DNA of 64,000 nt from Choricystis sp. odSpoLacu1. Lineage: Eukaryota > Chlorophyta > Trebouxiophyceae. This document shows positions 11,667 to 23,039 of this stretch, piece after piece. The notes under the pieces are model-generated. The model worked only from the letters and a program-made list of their open reading frames with translations, ran no database searches and was not told the DNA's origin. Position 1 is the first letter of the stretch. Each line of letters starts with the position of its first letter. The translations under genes and the position numbers were made by a program. Where the stretch lies: positions 682,684 through 746,683 of the forward strand of contig OY253658.1 of assembly GCA_958009055.1 (NCBI GenBank). The letters run 5' to 3'.

Positions 11667-13025
11667 ATGCCTCCACGCGGCCAGCCCCTGGACCCACGTG
11701 GCCTGGCCGCCGGCCTGGCCACCATGTCTTTTGACGACGTTGAAATCGATGCCGTGCTGGCGTTGGTGGACGACGACGAGGGAAAAGGAGACGCCGACCT
11801 GCTCCCTCTCGACCCGCTCGCCACCGACGCCTGGCCGCCCCCCCCTCCCTCCTCCTCGGGTGACGATGACGACTCCCTCTTCATGTCTGGCTACCTGGCC
11901 GCGTTCGCCAGTGGGGCGGACGTGGCGCCTGGGCGGGAAGGAGGGGGGGGGGTCCCCCGCCAGTCACCTCTGGCGGCGTCGGCCACAGCGCCGCACCCCC
12001 GCCGCCCCCGCCCCAGCGCGCCGCTGTCATCAGCGGGGACGGCGCGACCCCGCCTCCACCTGCGCCCCCTCCCCGCCCTCCATCCTCGGGCGGGGGGCGC
12101 GGGTACACGGGCGCCGCGGCTGAGGCACAAAGCCGCTACCGCGAGCGCAAGAAAGCCGAGCGCGGTGCGCTGGAGGCCGCGTTGGCGGCGGAGCGACGCC
12201 GCGCGGACGCGGCGGAGGCGGCGTTGGCGGAGGCAAGGGCCGAGCTAGAGGAGTTGAGGGGCAGGCTGGAGGGTGGAGGCGCCAGATACCACCCACCCGC
12301 CGCGCGCCGCGCCGCCGCGCGCGCCACTCACGCCCGCCCCGTCTGGCGACCCGGTGGCCGCCTACTCCGCATGTGTGGACGCGCTCAGGGTCGCGCTGGA
12401 CGAGCACGGCGTGCGCGGCCTGCCGCCGGCGTCCGTGCCAGCGGCCGCGGCTGCTGCCCTCGCTCCTCTCGTCGCAACTGCGGCGGCCGCGCGCGCGGCC
12501 GCCGCGCGCGCTGCGGCCCGGTCCCCCACCGCCGCCGCCCACGCGGCCGCCTGTCGGCGCACGCCACGTGGAGCAGCGACAGCAGCCTCCACCCCCCCGG
12601 AAACAGAGGCGGCAGTGGGCCTGGTGCTTGCTCCGACCCAAGTGGCGGAGATTGCCACCCTCACGGCCGCCACCCACGCCCGCCTCGCCTCCGTGCACGC
12701 CGACCGGCGCAAGCTGAATGCAGCGCTGCCAACTCTGTTGGCCAGTGCTGACGCTGCCGTGGAGGGGGGTGGAGCTGCAGACGCAGCGCTGGCAGCGTTG
12801 AGGCGCAACCTGCGCTCGGAGAGCGCTGCTCGCGCCGCGGCAGACCACACTCTCCTAACTCGCCTGCTCCACCCCGCCCAAGCGGCTGCTCTGATGGCCG
12901 ACTATTGGCCGGGCAGCACGGTGGACGCGCTGGCGGTGGCTGCGGCGGCGGTGCCGGAAGGGGGGGGGCGTGTGAGTTTTGGTGGAAAAATGGAGTGTAA
13001 CAAAAACGATGAAAACAACGCCTAA
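11667..13025 (+). CDS. bZIP transcription factor (coding frame broken twice)
   Basis: The N-terminal part (from 11667) is acidic (DDVEIDAVLALVDDDEGKGD) as in activation domains. In a second frame lies a clear bZIP: AEAQSRYRERKKAERGALEA at about 12119-12178, a basic region, followed by a leucine/alanine zipper to about 12270. The C-terminal part returns to the first frame from about 12275. It is helical and ends HPAQAAALMADYWPGS, resembling the tails of algal bZIP proteins. The first shift coincides with the 10-G run at 11943-11952. The second lies near GGGTGGAGG at 12271-12279. No introns fit, so single-base consensus errors are the simplest reading; a decayed gene is the alternative. DNA binding in the nucleus is inferred from the bZIP. 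Confidence 0.6.
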
Positions 13026-13047
13026 AACACACAATACACACGCACTG

Positions 13048-14215
13048 CTACCGCCCGCCCCACACGCCATTCCAGTCGGGGGTGCCAGCACTGGGGCGGG
13101 GTACCAGGGCGCGCGCGGGCGGCGCGCCGGCCGCGCCGACCGCGCCACTGCTGCCACCACCCGGGGTCAACGCTTTCTTGGCGCGCCGCACCCCGATCAA
13201 GCGGAGTAAGAACCTGGCCAGCTCGCCGTACAGCGCGCCCGCGCGGTCCATGAGGCCTAAAAGAGCTCCCACGAGGAAGTGAACCGCGTGTGCATTCTCA
13301 CCGATCAACCACGACAGCCTCCCGAAAAAGTTGACGGCCCCCCCCACCGAGTGGAGCACGCCGTCCACCATGCCGGGGGGGCGGGCGGGGGTGCCGTCCG
13401 GGTTGAGGGGGACGGCGCCGGGCGGGGCGAGGGCGCCGGTGGCGCCGTAGGGGGCGCCGAAACCGCCGCCCCCATACAGGCCGCCGCCGCCGCCGTACAT
13501 GGAGCCGCCGTACATGCCGCCGGCGCCGCCATACATGGAGGAGCCGTAGGAGTTGTAGCTGGGGAGTGGGAGGAGGGGTGGGTGCGTTTTTTTTGCTGTG
13601 GTCTCAGGTGTCGGCCGCACATTGACGGAGCACACCCGCGCCCCCACCACACACCACGACTCACCCTCCGTACGTCGACCCGTAGCCGCCGCCACCGTAC
13701 ATGCTGCCGCCGCCATACATGCTGCTCCCACCGTAGCCGCCGGGAGAGTAGAGGGAGCCGTAGCCTCCGCCTGCTCCTCCATAGGAGGATGCATACGAAC
13801 TGCCGTACCCGCCCACCCCACCATACCCACCGCCCACGCCGCCATACGCGGCTCCAGGCCGGCCTAGGTACGATCCCACGGCCGCGGTACCGCCGACGCC
13901 GGTGGCGGGGGTGCCATAGTTGGAGGGGCGGTCGAGCAGGGCAGCAGACGTCGTCGCGGGGGCGCCAGCCACGCCACCTGCCGCGTCGCACGGCGCGGGT
14001 CCCGCGGCGGCGCCGGACAGGGAGGAGGCAGCGCCTGAGCCGGCTCCCGGGAGGTCCCACGGCTTGGGCGGGGGGGGGGCGCCTGTGTTTGGGGGGGGGG
14101 AGGTGTCAGCACGCGGGCATGCGAGCGAAAAACAAGGACGTGCGCCCCACGCACACCGCTCCCGTGCGCCCGCACGCCATCGCGCCGGTTGTCAGTGACC
14201 ACACGCACCGCTCAT
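13048..14215 (-). CDS. PEX13: Peroxin 13, peroxisomal membrane docking protein
   Basis: Three exons are inferred: 14215-14209 (only 7 nt), 14082-13665 and 13558-13048, with GT-AG introns and matching phases, giving 311 aa. The joined N-terminus reads MSGAPPPPKPWDLPG, the plant/fungal PEX13 start. It is followed by a Gly/Tyr/Ser-rich domain of repeated YGG units. The C-terminal part has WLIGENAHAVHFLVGALLGL and a second hydrophobic helix before KKALTPGGG, the PEX13 membrane region. No SH3 domain is present, as in plant PEX13. The protein forms the docking and import pore with PEX14, and its YG-rich part is the meshwork-forming segment. Confidence 0.85.
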
Positions 14216-14550
14216 GTGGGGCGAAAAGAGGACGCGAGTCGAGAGGGTTGCAGGCGTCAGCACGCGCGCGACGCGGACAGGCGGGCGCGCGATTGTTGTG
14301 CGCTGGTGGGGACTCAAGAGGTCTCCCGCGCCAAGCGGGCCTCGTGGATGCTGTGGGTGCACGAGGAGGTGCACGCGACACGGGTGCGGAGGAAAACGCG
14401 GGGGGCGCGCGCAGCCCGGGCGGGCAGGAACGTTTTCGCGAGAAGTGAGACCAAACGTCGTTGTTCGGGCACAACTCTTGACCCCATTCCAACGCCAATC
14501 GCCGCGCGTTTTTTTCACGCGCCGCAGCACACACACACTCCACCCATCCA

Positions 14551-15225
14551 ATGCTGTTCGACGACGGTGCCGTCACCCCCGCCGGTCTCGTCCTCGCGTG
14601 CGTCGACTGCGCGCGGTTCGACCCGACCGACCCGCTGGCCCGCCTGCTGGCCCTCGCCTCCATGGCGCCGTACGCCATGGTGCTGTGCTTGGCAGCGGTG
14701 AGAGGATTGGATTGTGTGGGGGGGGAAAGAGGGTGTCGGTCATTAAAAACACGTCGGCTGTTTCATCAACCTCCCTCCTCCCCCCCCACACACCCAAACC
14801 ACCAGATCGTCTACGCCACCCGCCACCCTGAAGCCGCCGCCGTGCTGGCTGCCGGCTGCGCCAATGAAGCCCTGTCGTTGGTCTTAAAAAAAATGATACG
14901 CCAACCGCGCCCCACCACCCGCTGCACTGAACTCGCCACCTGCGGCAAACCCGGCATGCCGTCCTCCCACGCCCAGTCCCTGCTGTTTGCGGTGGCGGTG
15001 CACGCGGTGCTGGCGTTTGGGGTGCGGCCAGAGGCGGCGGTGGAGGGTGTGGCGCTGGTGACGGCAGCAGCCGTCATCTGTGGCGCCCGCATCTACCTGG
15101 GCTACCACACCCCCGCCCAGGTGGCGGTGGGGTGTGTGCTGGGGGTGGTGATTGGGGTGGTGGTGGGGCGGGCCATCAAGGCGAGGCGGAGTGGCAGAGA
15201 GAAGGGGAGGCGCAAGCGGGCGTGA
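14551..15225 (+). CDS. PAP2-type dolichyldiphosphatase / plastidic LPP-like phosphatase
   Basis: Exons 14551-14697 and 14806-15225 give 188 aa. All three phosphatase signature motifs are present: LKKMIRQPRP (KxxxxxxRP), MPSSHAQ (PSGH-like, with Ser for Gly) and ARIYLGYHT (SRxxxxxH-like). This motif set is that of dolichyldiphosphatase (CAX4/DOLPP1) and plant LPP-gamma/epsilon. The enzyme would dephosphorylate dolichyl diphosphate in the ER or phosphatidate in the plastid. Several membrane helices are visible, and the basic tail KARRSGREKGRRKRA could be an ER-retention or membrane-proximal signal. The exact substrate cannot be decided from sequence. Confidence 0.8.
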   Translation: MLFDDGAVTPAGLVLACVDCARFDPTDPLARLLALASMAPYAMVLCLAAVRGLDCVGGERGCRSLKTRRLFHQPPSSPPTHPNHQIVYATRHPEAAAVLAAGCANEALSLVLKKMIRQPRPTTRCTELATCGKPGMPSSHAQSLLFAVAVHAVLAFGVRPEAAVEGVALVTAAAVICGARIYLGYHTPAQVAVGCVLGVVIGVVVGRAIKARRSGREKGRRKRA

Positions 15226-15552
15226 GGTGTTTTTTTTTTTGTGATCAGAGATGATGAAACGCATGGGAGATGTAGTTCAGGGAGCAGGGATGGAGGGCGG
15301 CGTGAACACGCCCAGAGACAGAGTGATGGGGGGAGAGTGATCGAAGCGTCGAAGTGGGCTAGCTCTCGCGTTCCGTTGCTCCACTTCGATGACCCCTCGC
15401 ACTCGTTCCAAACCCCAGGTCATCCGTGACCCCCAAATCCCGCGATTGCTGCCGTCGACCCCCAACTATTCAGCCCCCAAAATCCCGCGTTTTCAAAAAA
15501 GAATTGACACATCTAGTTGCACTCAAAAAAACACACCTCTCCCCTCCACGCA
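15226..15552. other. Convergent intergenic region, nothing recognised
   Basis: The 327 bp between two convergent genes hold a poly-T run just after the upstream stop and no convincing coding frame. Confidence 0.5.
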
Positions 15553-18500
15553 TCACCCCACCCCCTCCTCATACTCATACAGACACACACAGTCCATGAT
15601 GTCCCCCCCAAACAGCCGCCTCGCCAGGTGGGCGTTTTTGACGAGGGCCAGCTTGAGGGAGGCGCAGCGGAAGCGGGCCGAAAAGTTTGTGTGCACGGCG
15701 CGCCCCATGCCGATCAGAATCACAAAATCAGCCCCCACCGCCGCATCCGCCACCGCATCCGGCACGCGGCGCAGGTCGAGGCAGGGGGATCCCTGGCCGT
15801 TGCCCACGACAAAGAGGCGGGGGGTGCGGGAGGGGGAGGGGGCGCGGGGTGCGGTGGTGGAGGTGGAGGCGGCCGCAGCGGCAGCCAGCGCGGCCGCGTG
15901 CGCGGCCGCGGCAGACGCCAACGGCGACGTTCCCGGCGTGGGGCCGCCTGGACTCGTGGCCCCGCTAACCATCACCATGTCGGCCAGGCGGCCGCTGGAC
16001 GGCACGCGCGCGCGCAGGCCGGGCGGCGGCGGGATGCGCCCGCCTGCCGCGGCTTCCGCGGCGGCGCCAGCGGAGGCGGCAGTGCCTAGAATAGAATCTG
16101 CGCGCGCCACGTCGGCCATCAACGCCCTCAGCTCAGCCTCGGTGACATCGTTGAGGGCGGGCAGCGTGTTGGCGGCGAGAATGACATCTCCACCGGAGCG
16201 CAGGAGTTCGCGCGCCAAGGGCAACACCCCCAGCACGACGTCCGCCCCCGCGTTGTCCACAAAGATGATGGTGCGGGCAAAGGGGGGGCGGCCGGCGGCG
16301 ACCGCTGCGCTCCAGTCAGCGCTCAACAGGTCAAACGAGTCCACGCGCCACGGCCGCCGCGCCGCGCGGTCGCGCGCGTCACGAAACACGGACAGCGTGT
16401 CGCCATGGGCCGCGTAGAGGTCGACACAGGCCCTCGCCCCCCAGTCAAAGATGTTGGCGGCCAGGGCGCCCTGGACGGCGGCTTCCAGACGGGCGGGCGG
16501 CGGCAAGCCATCCAGTTCGGACAGGAGGGGAGGGAGTTCGCCCAGCGCGGCCACCGTTTCGCGCGCCTTGTCTCGCGCGTACACGTCCACAAACCCAAAC
16601 TCGCGCAGGCACTCCTCCCTCAGCTCAAACACGTCGGACAGAGCGAGGCCGCCATAGGCGGCGGCCGGGTCGGCGCGCAGCCGCGCAAAGTGGGCGGCGA
16701 GGGCGCGGCCGAGCGCGGCGCCGCGGCGCGTCGCGTCGGGGGTGGCGCCTTCCGAGGCGACCGCCTTTGCCACCACCTGCGGCACTTGATCGGCCAGCAC
16801 GCCCACCCAGTACGCCAGTTCGGCGGGTTCGGCGGCCGCGTCCAGGGTGTCGGGGGCGTAGCGGGCGGCGTCGGCGAGCAGGGGGAAGGGCTCGACGCAG
16901 GGCGAGTAGTGGAGGACGCCGACGTGGAGGCCCAAGCGCGCGGCAGCACGGGGCGAAGACGAGGGAGCGCCGGCCAAAGTCGCCACGCCGGTGCCGTCCA
17001 TGGAGGCGCGGGGTGACCACGCGTCAAAGGCGTGGTGGGAGGCGTCATCGTCGCCAGCGTCGGGCAGGGGTTGATCAGACGGCAACGGTTCGGCAGACGC
17101 GGCGGCCGCAGCGGCGGCCGCCACCGCAGCCGCCGCTGCATCCCCCTCCCCATCCTCGCCATCGTCCCCATCCACGTGCTGTTCCACCCAGGACACTTTG
17201 TCGGCCACCCCGCCAAAGGGGTCGCCCTCGACGACGCCGCCCGCGTAGGGGGCCCCCATGGAGAAACGTTCGACAAAACGGGCGCGCACCTTGCGGTCTC
17301 CCTTGGCGGCGGCGGCAGCAGCAGCCGCGGCGTCAGAGTCAGGTGAGGAGGAGGAGGGTGGTGCGGTGGTGGTGGCTGCTGCAGCAGCATGCACAGGCGC
17401 AGGCACAGTGGGCGGGCGGCGCGCCGACGGTTGCGCGCCGGCCGCGGCAACCGCGGCCGCGACGGCAGCACCCGCCCCCCCCGCCACAGTCGACATGGGG
17501 TGCACCTTCAGAAACGCCCCCACCGCCCCCAGGAAGCCTTCATGGCGCAGGAAGTGGGCCTCCATCTCCCCTCCCGACCAGAACCGAATGGCATAAGAAA
17601 TGGTGGCCATGGTGTACGGGTGCCCCCGAATGAAAAACCCGCCAAAAAACACGCGCGACAGGCCGAACCGCTTGGCGTTGAGGTAGGCCAGGTGGCCAAT
17701 GTTGTAGGAGATCATGCGGCAGACCGCCATGGCGACGTCGGCGGGGGCGTAGGAGGAGAGGTCGGCGTCGGCGGCAGCCGCGCGGCCAAAGGAGGACGCG
17801 ATGGTGTTTGCGGTCAGCCCGATCGCTGAATAGTCACGATCCCGGCCATAGATGTCGCCCACCAGCATGTCGACGGCGGTGTTGTCGCCCCGGGAGCAGA
17901 GGTCGAGCATGTCGTCAAAGGAGCGGACGCCGGTTAAAAGCCTGACCAGCCCCCAAAACGTGCCGCCCCCGAGGGACGACCCCGAGACGCGGGCAAACGC
18001 GCCCCCACCGTCCACCCTCAGCATGGACACGCCCGACCCAATATTGACCAGGAGGTAGGGGTGGAGAGTCGAGGGAGGGGGGTCGGAGTAGCGGACCGCG
18101 CCGTCGAGGTAGGTGAATGCTTCGTGCCGAATCGCCCTGAGTAAAAAGTCTGCGCCCGCCACCAGGCACTCCATCTCGTCCTCTTTCTCGAGAGTGACAC
18201 CTAACCGAGAGGCAAACAGGTCGGCGAAGCGGAAGGCGCCGCCCCCTGTGGCGACAAAACGGACGCGTGCCGAAGTGGCAGCCGGCACGCCGTCGCCGCC
18301 CGCGGGGCGGTGCAGCCCCTTGGCCTCAATGAACGCCAAACAATCATCGATCTTGGCCGTCTCAAACTTGACAAAGTGGAGCTTGCCGCCCCGGCCACTG
18401 GCACGGCGGGGGGGGGAGGGCGCGGCGCCGCCAGTCGAAGGGCGGTCGAAACCACCTGCCGTCGAGGGGCGGTCAGCGCCGCCCCCCGAGAAGTACACCA

Positions 18501-19057
18501 GCTTGATCAACGACCCCCCAATGTCGATGGCGATGTGGGACACGAGCTCGGAGCGTTGGTGGGGCAGCAGGATGGAGGGCGCGCCGCGCACGTTGCCCGT
18601 GGTGGTGCGTTGCGGCGGTGGTGGGGGCAGGACCGCGGCTTCAGCGGCGCCACTGCCACTGGCACAACCACCACCACCAACGCCGCCGCCGTCGGCCAGG
18701 GGCCAGCCCTGGATGGAGGCGCCGGTCGCGTCGAGCGCAGGCGGCGCGGGCGGGACGGCGCCAACACTCACCCCCGCTTCAGAGGGGGCGTCGCCGCCGA
18801 GGAGGGGGGGGGGAGAGGTGTCGACGAGGGTCAGGCGAGACAGGGAGGCGGCAAATGGGGAGGTGACGGGCGGGGCGGCGGCCGGCTGTGGGTGGTGGTT
18901 GGGTGAGAGAGAAGAGGGTCGGGGCAAAGAGGCCAGTGTCGATTGAGCCCGCCCCGTCTCCCGCGCACCCCCATTGCGCCTTTCCCGAACCACGCCTGCT
19001 TTTTCTCACACTCACCTCCCCCATGGTGGGCGTCTCTGGCGCGTCAGGGATGTTCAT
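15553..19057 (-). CDS. PANK2: Pantothenate kinase fused to DUF89 phosphatase (PANK2/PANK4 type)
   Basis: Exon 1 is 19057-19016 (14 codons) and exon 2 is 18885-15553, joined in phase 0, giving 1124 aa. The N-terminal half is a eukaryotic type II pantothenate kinase: SHIAIDIGGSLIKLVYFSG (phosphate loop), VNIGSGVSMLRVDG and FFGGFFIRGHPYTM. It catalyses the first step of coenzyme A synthesis. The C-terminal half is the DUF89 metal-dependent phosphatase, with IIFVDNAGADVVLGVLPLAR, LAANTLPALNDVT and FVILIGMGRAVHTNF. In human PANK4 and plant PANK2 this half removes phosphate from phosphopantetheine-type metabolites. Long Ala/Ser insertions and an acidic linker lie between the parts. A 122-residue low-complexity N-terminus precedes the kinase. 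Confidence 0.92.
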
Positions 19058-19335
19058 GGCTGCTGGCGAGCGTCGAGAGGGGGGAAAAGGGAGGAGCGCG
19101 TCCCCTCGGTGTCGCCGCTGCCTGACCGCGTGGACGTGCGTGCGTGTGTGTGTGGAGTGTCACACACGACGCGTGCGCACACGCAAGGTGCTTGTCTACT
19201 GGCGCAGAGAGGAACTGTGGTTGAAAAAACAACGACTCATTTTTCACACAAGCCCATCGAAACGCCGCCCCTCTCGCGGCGGGGAGGCCGCTTCGTCCCG
19301 CGGCTGGCACTGCCACACTCTCCCCAACAACAGAC

Positions 19336-20695
19336 ATGTTCAGTGGCGACCTGGCCGCCGCCGCCGACCGCCTGCGTCGGGAGCAGGCGGCGCGCGCGGG
19401 GGCGCGAGGCAGAGCGCGCGGCGCGCGCGGCTGTGCGCGACGCTGAAGCCGCCGCGAGGGCGGCGGCTGCAGAGGAGGCGGCGCGAGCCAGGCGGCTGGC
19501 ACAGGCGGCGGCGGAGGAGGAGGTGAGAGAAGGACGGGTGTGGTTTACAAGTCACGCTGTCCCACCCTCGTTTCCAGCCACCCCACCCACCCACCCACTC
19601 AGGCCGCCCGCGCCCGCGAAGCCGCCCTGGAAGCCACGGAAGGCGTGCACTACACCGCCACGCTGACGGCTGTACCGTTGTCCCTGTCCGAGGCCGCGGG
19701 GCGCGGCATCCGGCGCGCGGTCGACAAGGCGCGGCTCCCGCCCGCTGCGGGCGCCGCCCTCTTGGCCGGCAACGCGCACCGCCACGGCGCCCCAGTGTTC
19801 CGGGTGGAGGCCAATGATGAGGGAGGCCTTTCCACTCACACCCACGTGGGCGTGCTGGACTATGGTGCAGACGCAGGCACGATCGCGCTCCCCCCGCACG
19901 CCGCTGCCCAGATCTGGCCGTCCCTGTGCGGAGCCGTCCCCTCAGGCGCCCGCCTGGCCGTCGCCTACGCCCGCCTGCCGAAAGGGATGTCGGTGGCGCT
20001 GCAACCCACCGCTGCCGGCTTTCACGAGGCGGCGGGGGAGGGTGTGAAGGAGGTGCTGGAGGGACTGCTGTCTGGCCACTGCGCGCTGACGCTTGGCGAC
20101 ACACTGACGGTACCCCTCCTCGACGTCACCGACGCTGACGCCGCCACCCCCACCCTGCACACACTGACCGTGACGGCGCTGGAGCCTGGCCCCGCGGTGT
20201 CGGTCATAGAAACCGACCTGGAGTGTGTGCTCGAACCGAGCGCGGAGACAGAGGCGCGGTTGGCGGCGGAAGAGCGCGCACGCGCGGCGGCGGCGGAGGC
20301 GACGGCGGCGGCTGCAGCCCGGGTGCGGGCGGTGAGGGTGCAGGCGAGTGGCCAGGTGGCAAGTGTGGCCGCCGTGGCAGAGGCAGAAGCTCCTCCTCCC
20401 ACCCACCTCTCACCCGAACCGCCCGCCGGCACCCCCGCCGCGACGCTGCGCGTGCGCACGCCGGACGGTCGGTCCGCGTCCCGCCGGTTCCCGCTGGACG
20501 CGCCCACCACCGTCGTGTACGACTGGGTGGCGGGGTTGCCGGGCGGCGGGGCGGGGGGTGGCGTCCTTTGACGTCGCTGCAGGCGTGCCGCCGCGCCCGC
20601 TGCCGCGCGGGGAGGCGACGACACTGCGGGATGCGCTGCAGTTGGGAGAGGAAGGAGGCGGGTCGGCCGTGTTGGTGCGGCCTCAGAGAGAGTAG
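19336..20695 (+). CDS. UFD1-domain plus UBX-domain protein, p97/Cdc48 adaptor type (two frame breaks)
   Basis: Exon 1 (19336-19522) encodes a charged Ala/Glu/Arg coiled coil. Exon 2 starts at 19603. The UFD1 fold is clear: HTHVGVLDYGADAGTIALPP, RLAVAYARLPKGMSVALQP, LTLGDTLTVPLLDV and SVIETDLECVL. It is followed by a second coiled coil and a UBX-like C-terminus (LRVRTPDGRSASRRFPLDAP, VYDWV). Its last strands (VASFDVAAG..., ending SAVLVRPQRE) are read one base out of frame. One surplus base is needed in each of two G runs, 19398-19402 and 20553-20558. The layout resembles plant PRLI-interacting factor K. UFD1 and UBX domains both link ubiquitinated clients to Cdc48/p97, so a protein-degradation role is expected. 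Confidence 0.7.
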
Positions 20696-20744
20696 TTAGA
20701 GGGAAAAAGAGTGGGTGGTGTGTATTGCAAAAACAAAAACAAAC

Positions 20745-21215
20745 TCATGTTGCCTTCACCCGCGCTTCTGCCTCCTTCTCCCCCGCCTCCCTCGCCGCCG
20801 CCTCCAGCCTCCCCCCCGCAATCGCCGCCAGGCGTGTGTACAGCTCCCCCAGCCTCGGCTCCTTCGCCACCTCGTCTGCCAGCGTGCGCGGGGCGGACCG
20901 CACACGTGCCACCGCGGTCGCCAATGACGCATCACACACCAGCTCGCACAGCCTCGCGTCGGACGTCACTGCAGCCAGCGTGGCCTCGTTACTAGGGGCC
21001 AGCACGGTGGCTGCCTTGCGGGCGGCGCGCACGGCGGGCAGCAGCAGGTGGTCTGGAATGGTGGGGGTGGGGGTGGAGGGCGTTGCTTTGGCAGCGCGCA
21101 GCGCGTGAGCGCCACCCTCCTGCTGGGCCGGCGCCACCGCGACCGACGGCGGCACACCGTCCAGCGGGGGCGGTGTGTCGCCGCCGGTGGCGACGATGGT
21201 GGCGGTGCGCAGCAT
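20745..21215 (-). CDS. Small helical protein of unknown function
   Basis: This is a single exon of 156 aa. The first 55 residues are Pro/Thr/Ala-rich. The remainder is predicted helical and rich in Ala, Leu, Arg and Glu, with a charged end (AAREAGEKEAEARVKAT). No motif is recognised. The start at 21215 was chosen as the first Met that avoids an Asn/Arg-rich upstream extension. It is convergent with the UFD1/UBX gene, with 49 bp between stops. Confidence 0.5.
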   Translation of the reverse strand: MLRTATIVATGGDTPPPLDGVPPSVAVAPAQQEGGAHALRAAKATPSTPTPTIPDHLLLPAVRAARKAATVLAPSNEATLAAVTSDARLCELVCDASLATAVARVRSAPRTLADEVAKEPRLGELYTRLAAIAGGRLEAAAREAGEKEAEARVKAT

Positions 21216-21327
21216 GGATGGGGGGGGGTGGGAGACAAAGAGGCTCTCGTTTGTGCGATCGCACGCTGTGCGACTTTTTAACATGAAAAAAAAAAAAAAC
21301 TCTCTTCCTCACACACACCTCTGCCAA

Positions 21328-22898
21328 TCACATCTTGGCAAACGCGCGCGCATACAGCAGCCCCCTGGCCGAAAGATCTTCAGCGGACGCGACGGGCGCT
21401 GCCTTCATAACCTCCGCCATCGCGGCCGTGTCCTCCGGCGCCCCCCCCTCCAGAAACGCGCCCACGACACGCGACTCACTGTCCAGGTAGTACGTCCCAA
21501 ACACGGCTTTCTTGTCGGTGCCAGCCGCCACGGCGGCCGCGTCGCGGTCGCCCCACTCGACAGCAGTGGGTGTGATAAGACCATGGTGTGTCCACGCAAG
21601 CCCATACGCGTCAGCCCGCGAGTAGAAGTAGGGCAGGTAGGCGTAGTCGCCGCCCGCCTTGCCAGCCAGCACGCGGGCCGCGTGGCGGGCGGACGCGCGC
21701 GCGTGCGCGACGTGCTCGTGGCGCTGCACGCCGCCCCCGGGCGCGGGGAAGGCAGCCACGTCGCCCACCGCGAGCACGGAGGCGTCGGACGAGCGCAGGG
21801 AGGCGTCGACGCGGATGCCGCCGGGGGGGCCGTCGACGAGGGCGACGGAGGAGGCGGTGAAGAGGTCGGTGGCGGGGCGGGCGCCCGCGCCCACGATGAC
21901 GAGCGCTGCGGGCAGCGACGTGCCATCAGACAGGCACACGCCCGTCACAGCGCCGTCGTCTCCCACACGGAACGTGGTGGCGGACACGCCGGACTTGAAG
22001 GTGGCACCCTTCGCGGTGAAGAAGGCTTGGTAAAAGGCGGCGGATGAGGGGGAGAGTTGGCGCGCCAAGATCCTGTCCTCTGGAAAAATCACGGTGGGTT
22101 TCACCCCCCACAGCGTCAGCATGCCCGCCGTCTCCACCCCGATGTAGCCGCCCCCGACGACGACGACGGGGAGGTGGGAGTCGGCGGCGGTTTTGATGGC
22201 GGCATAGAGTGAGTCGCCGTCGGCCACGTTTCGCAGGTAGTGGACTCCCTTGGCATCCGCGCCCGCCACCCCAAAGTCGGAGGCCAGGTTGATGGCGCGC
22301 GCCCCTGTGGCCACGATGAGCGTGTCGTAGGGCAGGGAGGCACCATCCGCCAGGGTGACCGTTTTGGCGGCCGTGTCGACCGCCGTCGCTTTAATCCCCG
22401 TCTTGTACGTCACACCATTCTCACCATACCACTCCCCCAGCAGCTTGGGGCCGCCTCCACCCACGCACGCGTGGAAGCCGGGCAGGCGGGCGGGAGTCTT
22501 GGGTGCCAGGTAGGCCTTGCTGAGGGCCGGGCGTTCGTAGGAGGTGACCTGAAGGGTGATGTAGGGAGTAAGGGAAAGGGGAGGGATCGATGGGTTCTTG
22601 TCGAAAAAAACGCTTGTTGCCCGCCGTCTGCGCACGTGCCCTTTTCCCCTCCCACCCACACTAAACCACGCACCGCTTCATCCGTCACGATGGTCAGCCC
22701 CTTCAACAGGTCGGCCGCGCCACACTCTTTCAGCTCGGCAGCGAAATAGCCGGCCGCGTTGCCGCCGCCCAAAAACACGGTTTGTGTGGGCGGCATGGAA
22801 GATGGTGGGATGGTCGAGGTGAAGGGCGAGGCAACGCCGCGTGTTGACGCGGCGGGGAGGCGGGTGGCGAGGCGCGGCAGGGTGTGGCGAAACAGCAT
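21328..22898 (-). CDS. MDHAR: Monodehydroascorbate reductase, organelle-targeted
   Basis: Exons 22898-22674 and 22548-21328 join in phase 0 to give 481 aa. The enzyme uses NAD(P)H and FAD to reduce monodehydroascorbate in the ascorbate-glutathione cycle. The FAD-binding start is TVFLGGGNAAGYFAAELKE. Across the splice comes RPALSKAYLAPKTPARLPGFH, highly typical of plant MDHAR. The NAD(P)H Rossmann motif is VVVVGGGYIGVETAGML. The first about 35 residues (MLFRHTLPRLATRLPAAST) are Arg/Ser/Thr-rich without acids, fitting a mitochondrial or dual-targeted presequence. An internal Met after it could give a cytosolic or peroxisomal form. Confidence 0.92.
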
Positions 22899-23039
22899 TC
22901 GTCGAGAAGAGGTGTGGCGAGGCGGGGTGTTGTTTTTGGACCTCTCTCTGCTCCCCACCCGCGCCAACCATGAAACCCCCTGATTTGACTCATGTTTACA
23001 AACAAAAGTGCTGCCCACAGAGAAAGAGGGAGCCTCCTC

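Noticed and set aside
18113..18946. Plus-strand open frames inside the PANK2 gene
   Set aside because: Antisense shadows of a strongly conserved coding region.
20553..20558. Programmed frameshifting in the UFD1/UBX gene
   Set aside because: No slippery heptamer with downstream pseudoknot was evident, and the same kind of break occurs in unrelated genes at G/C runs, so a consensus error is simpler.
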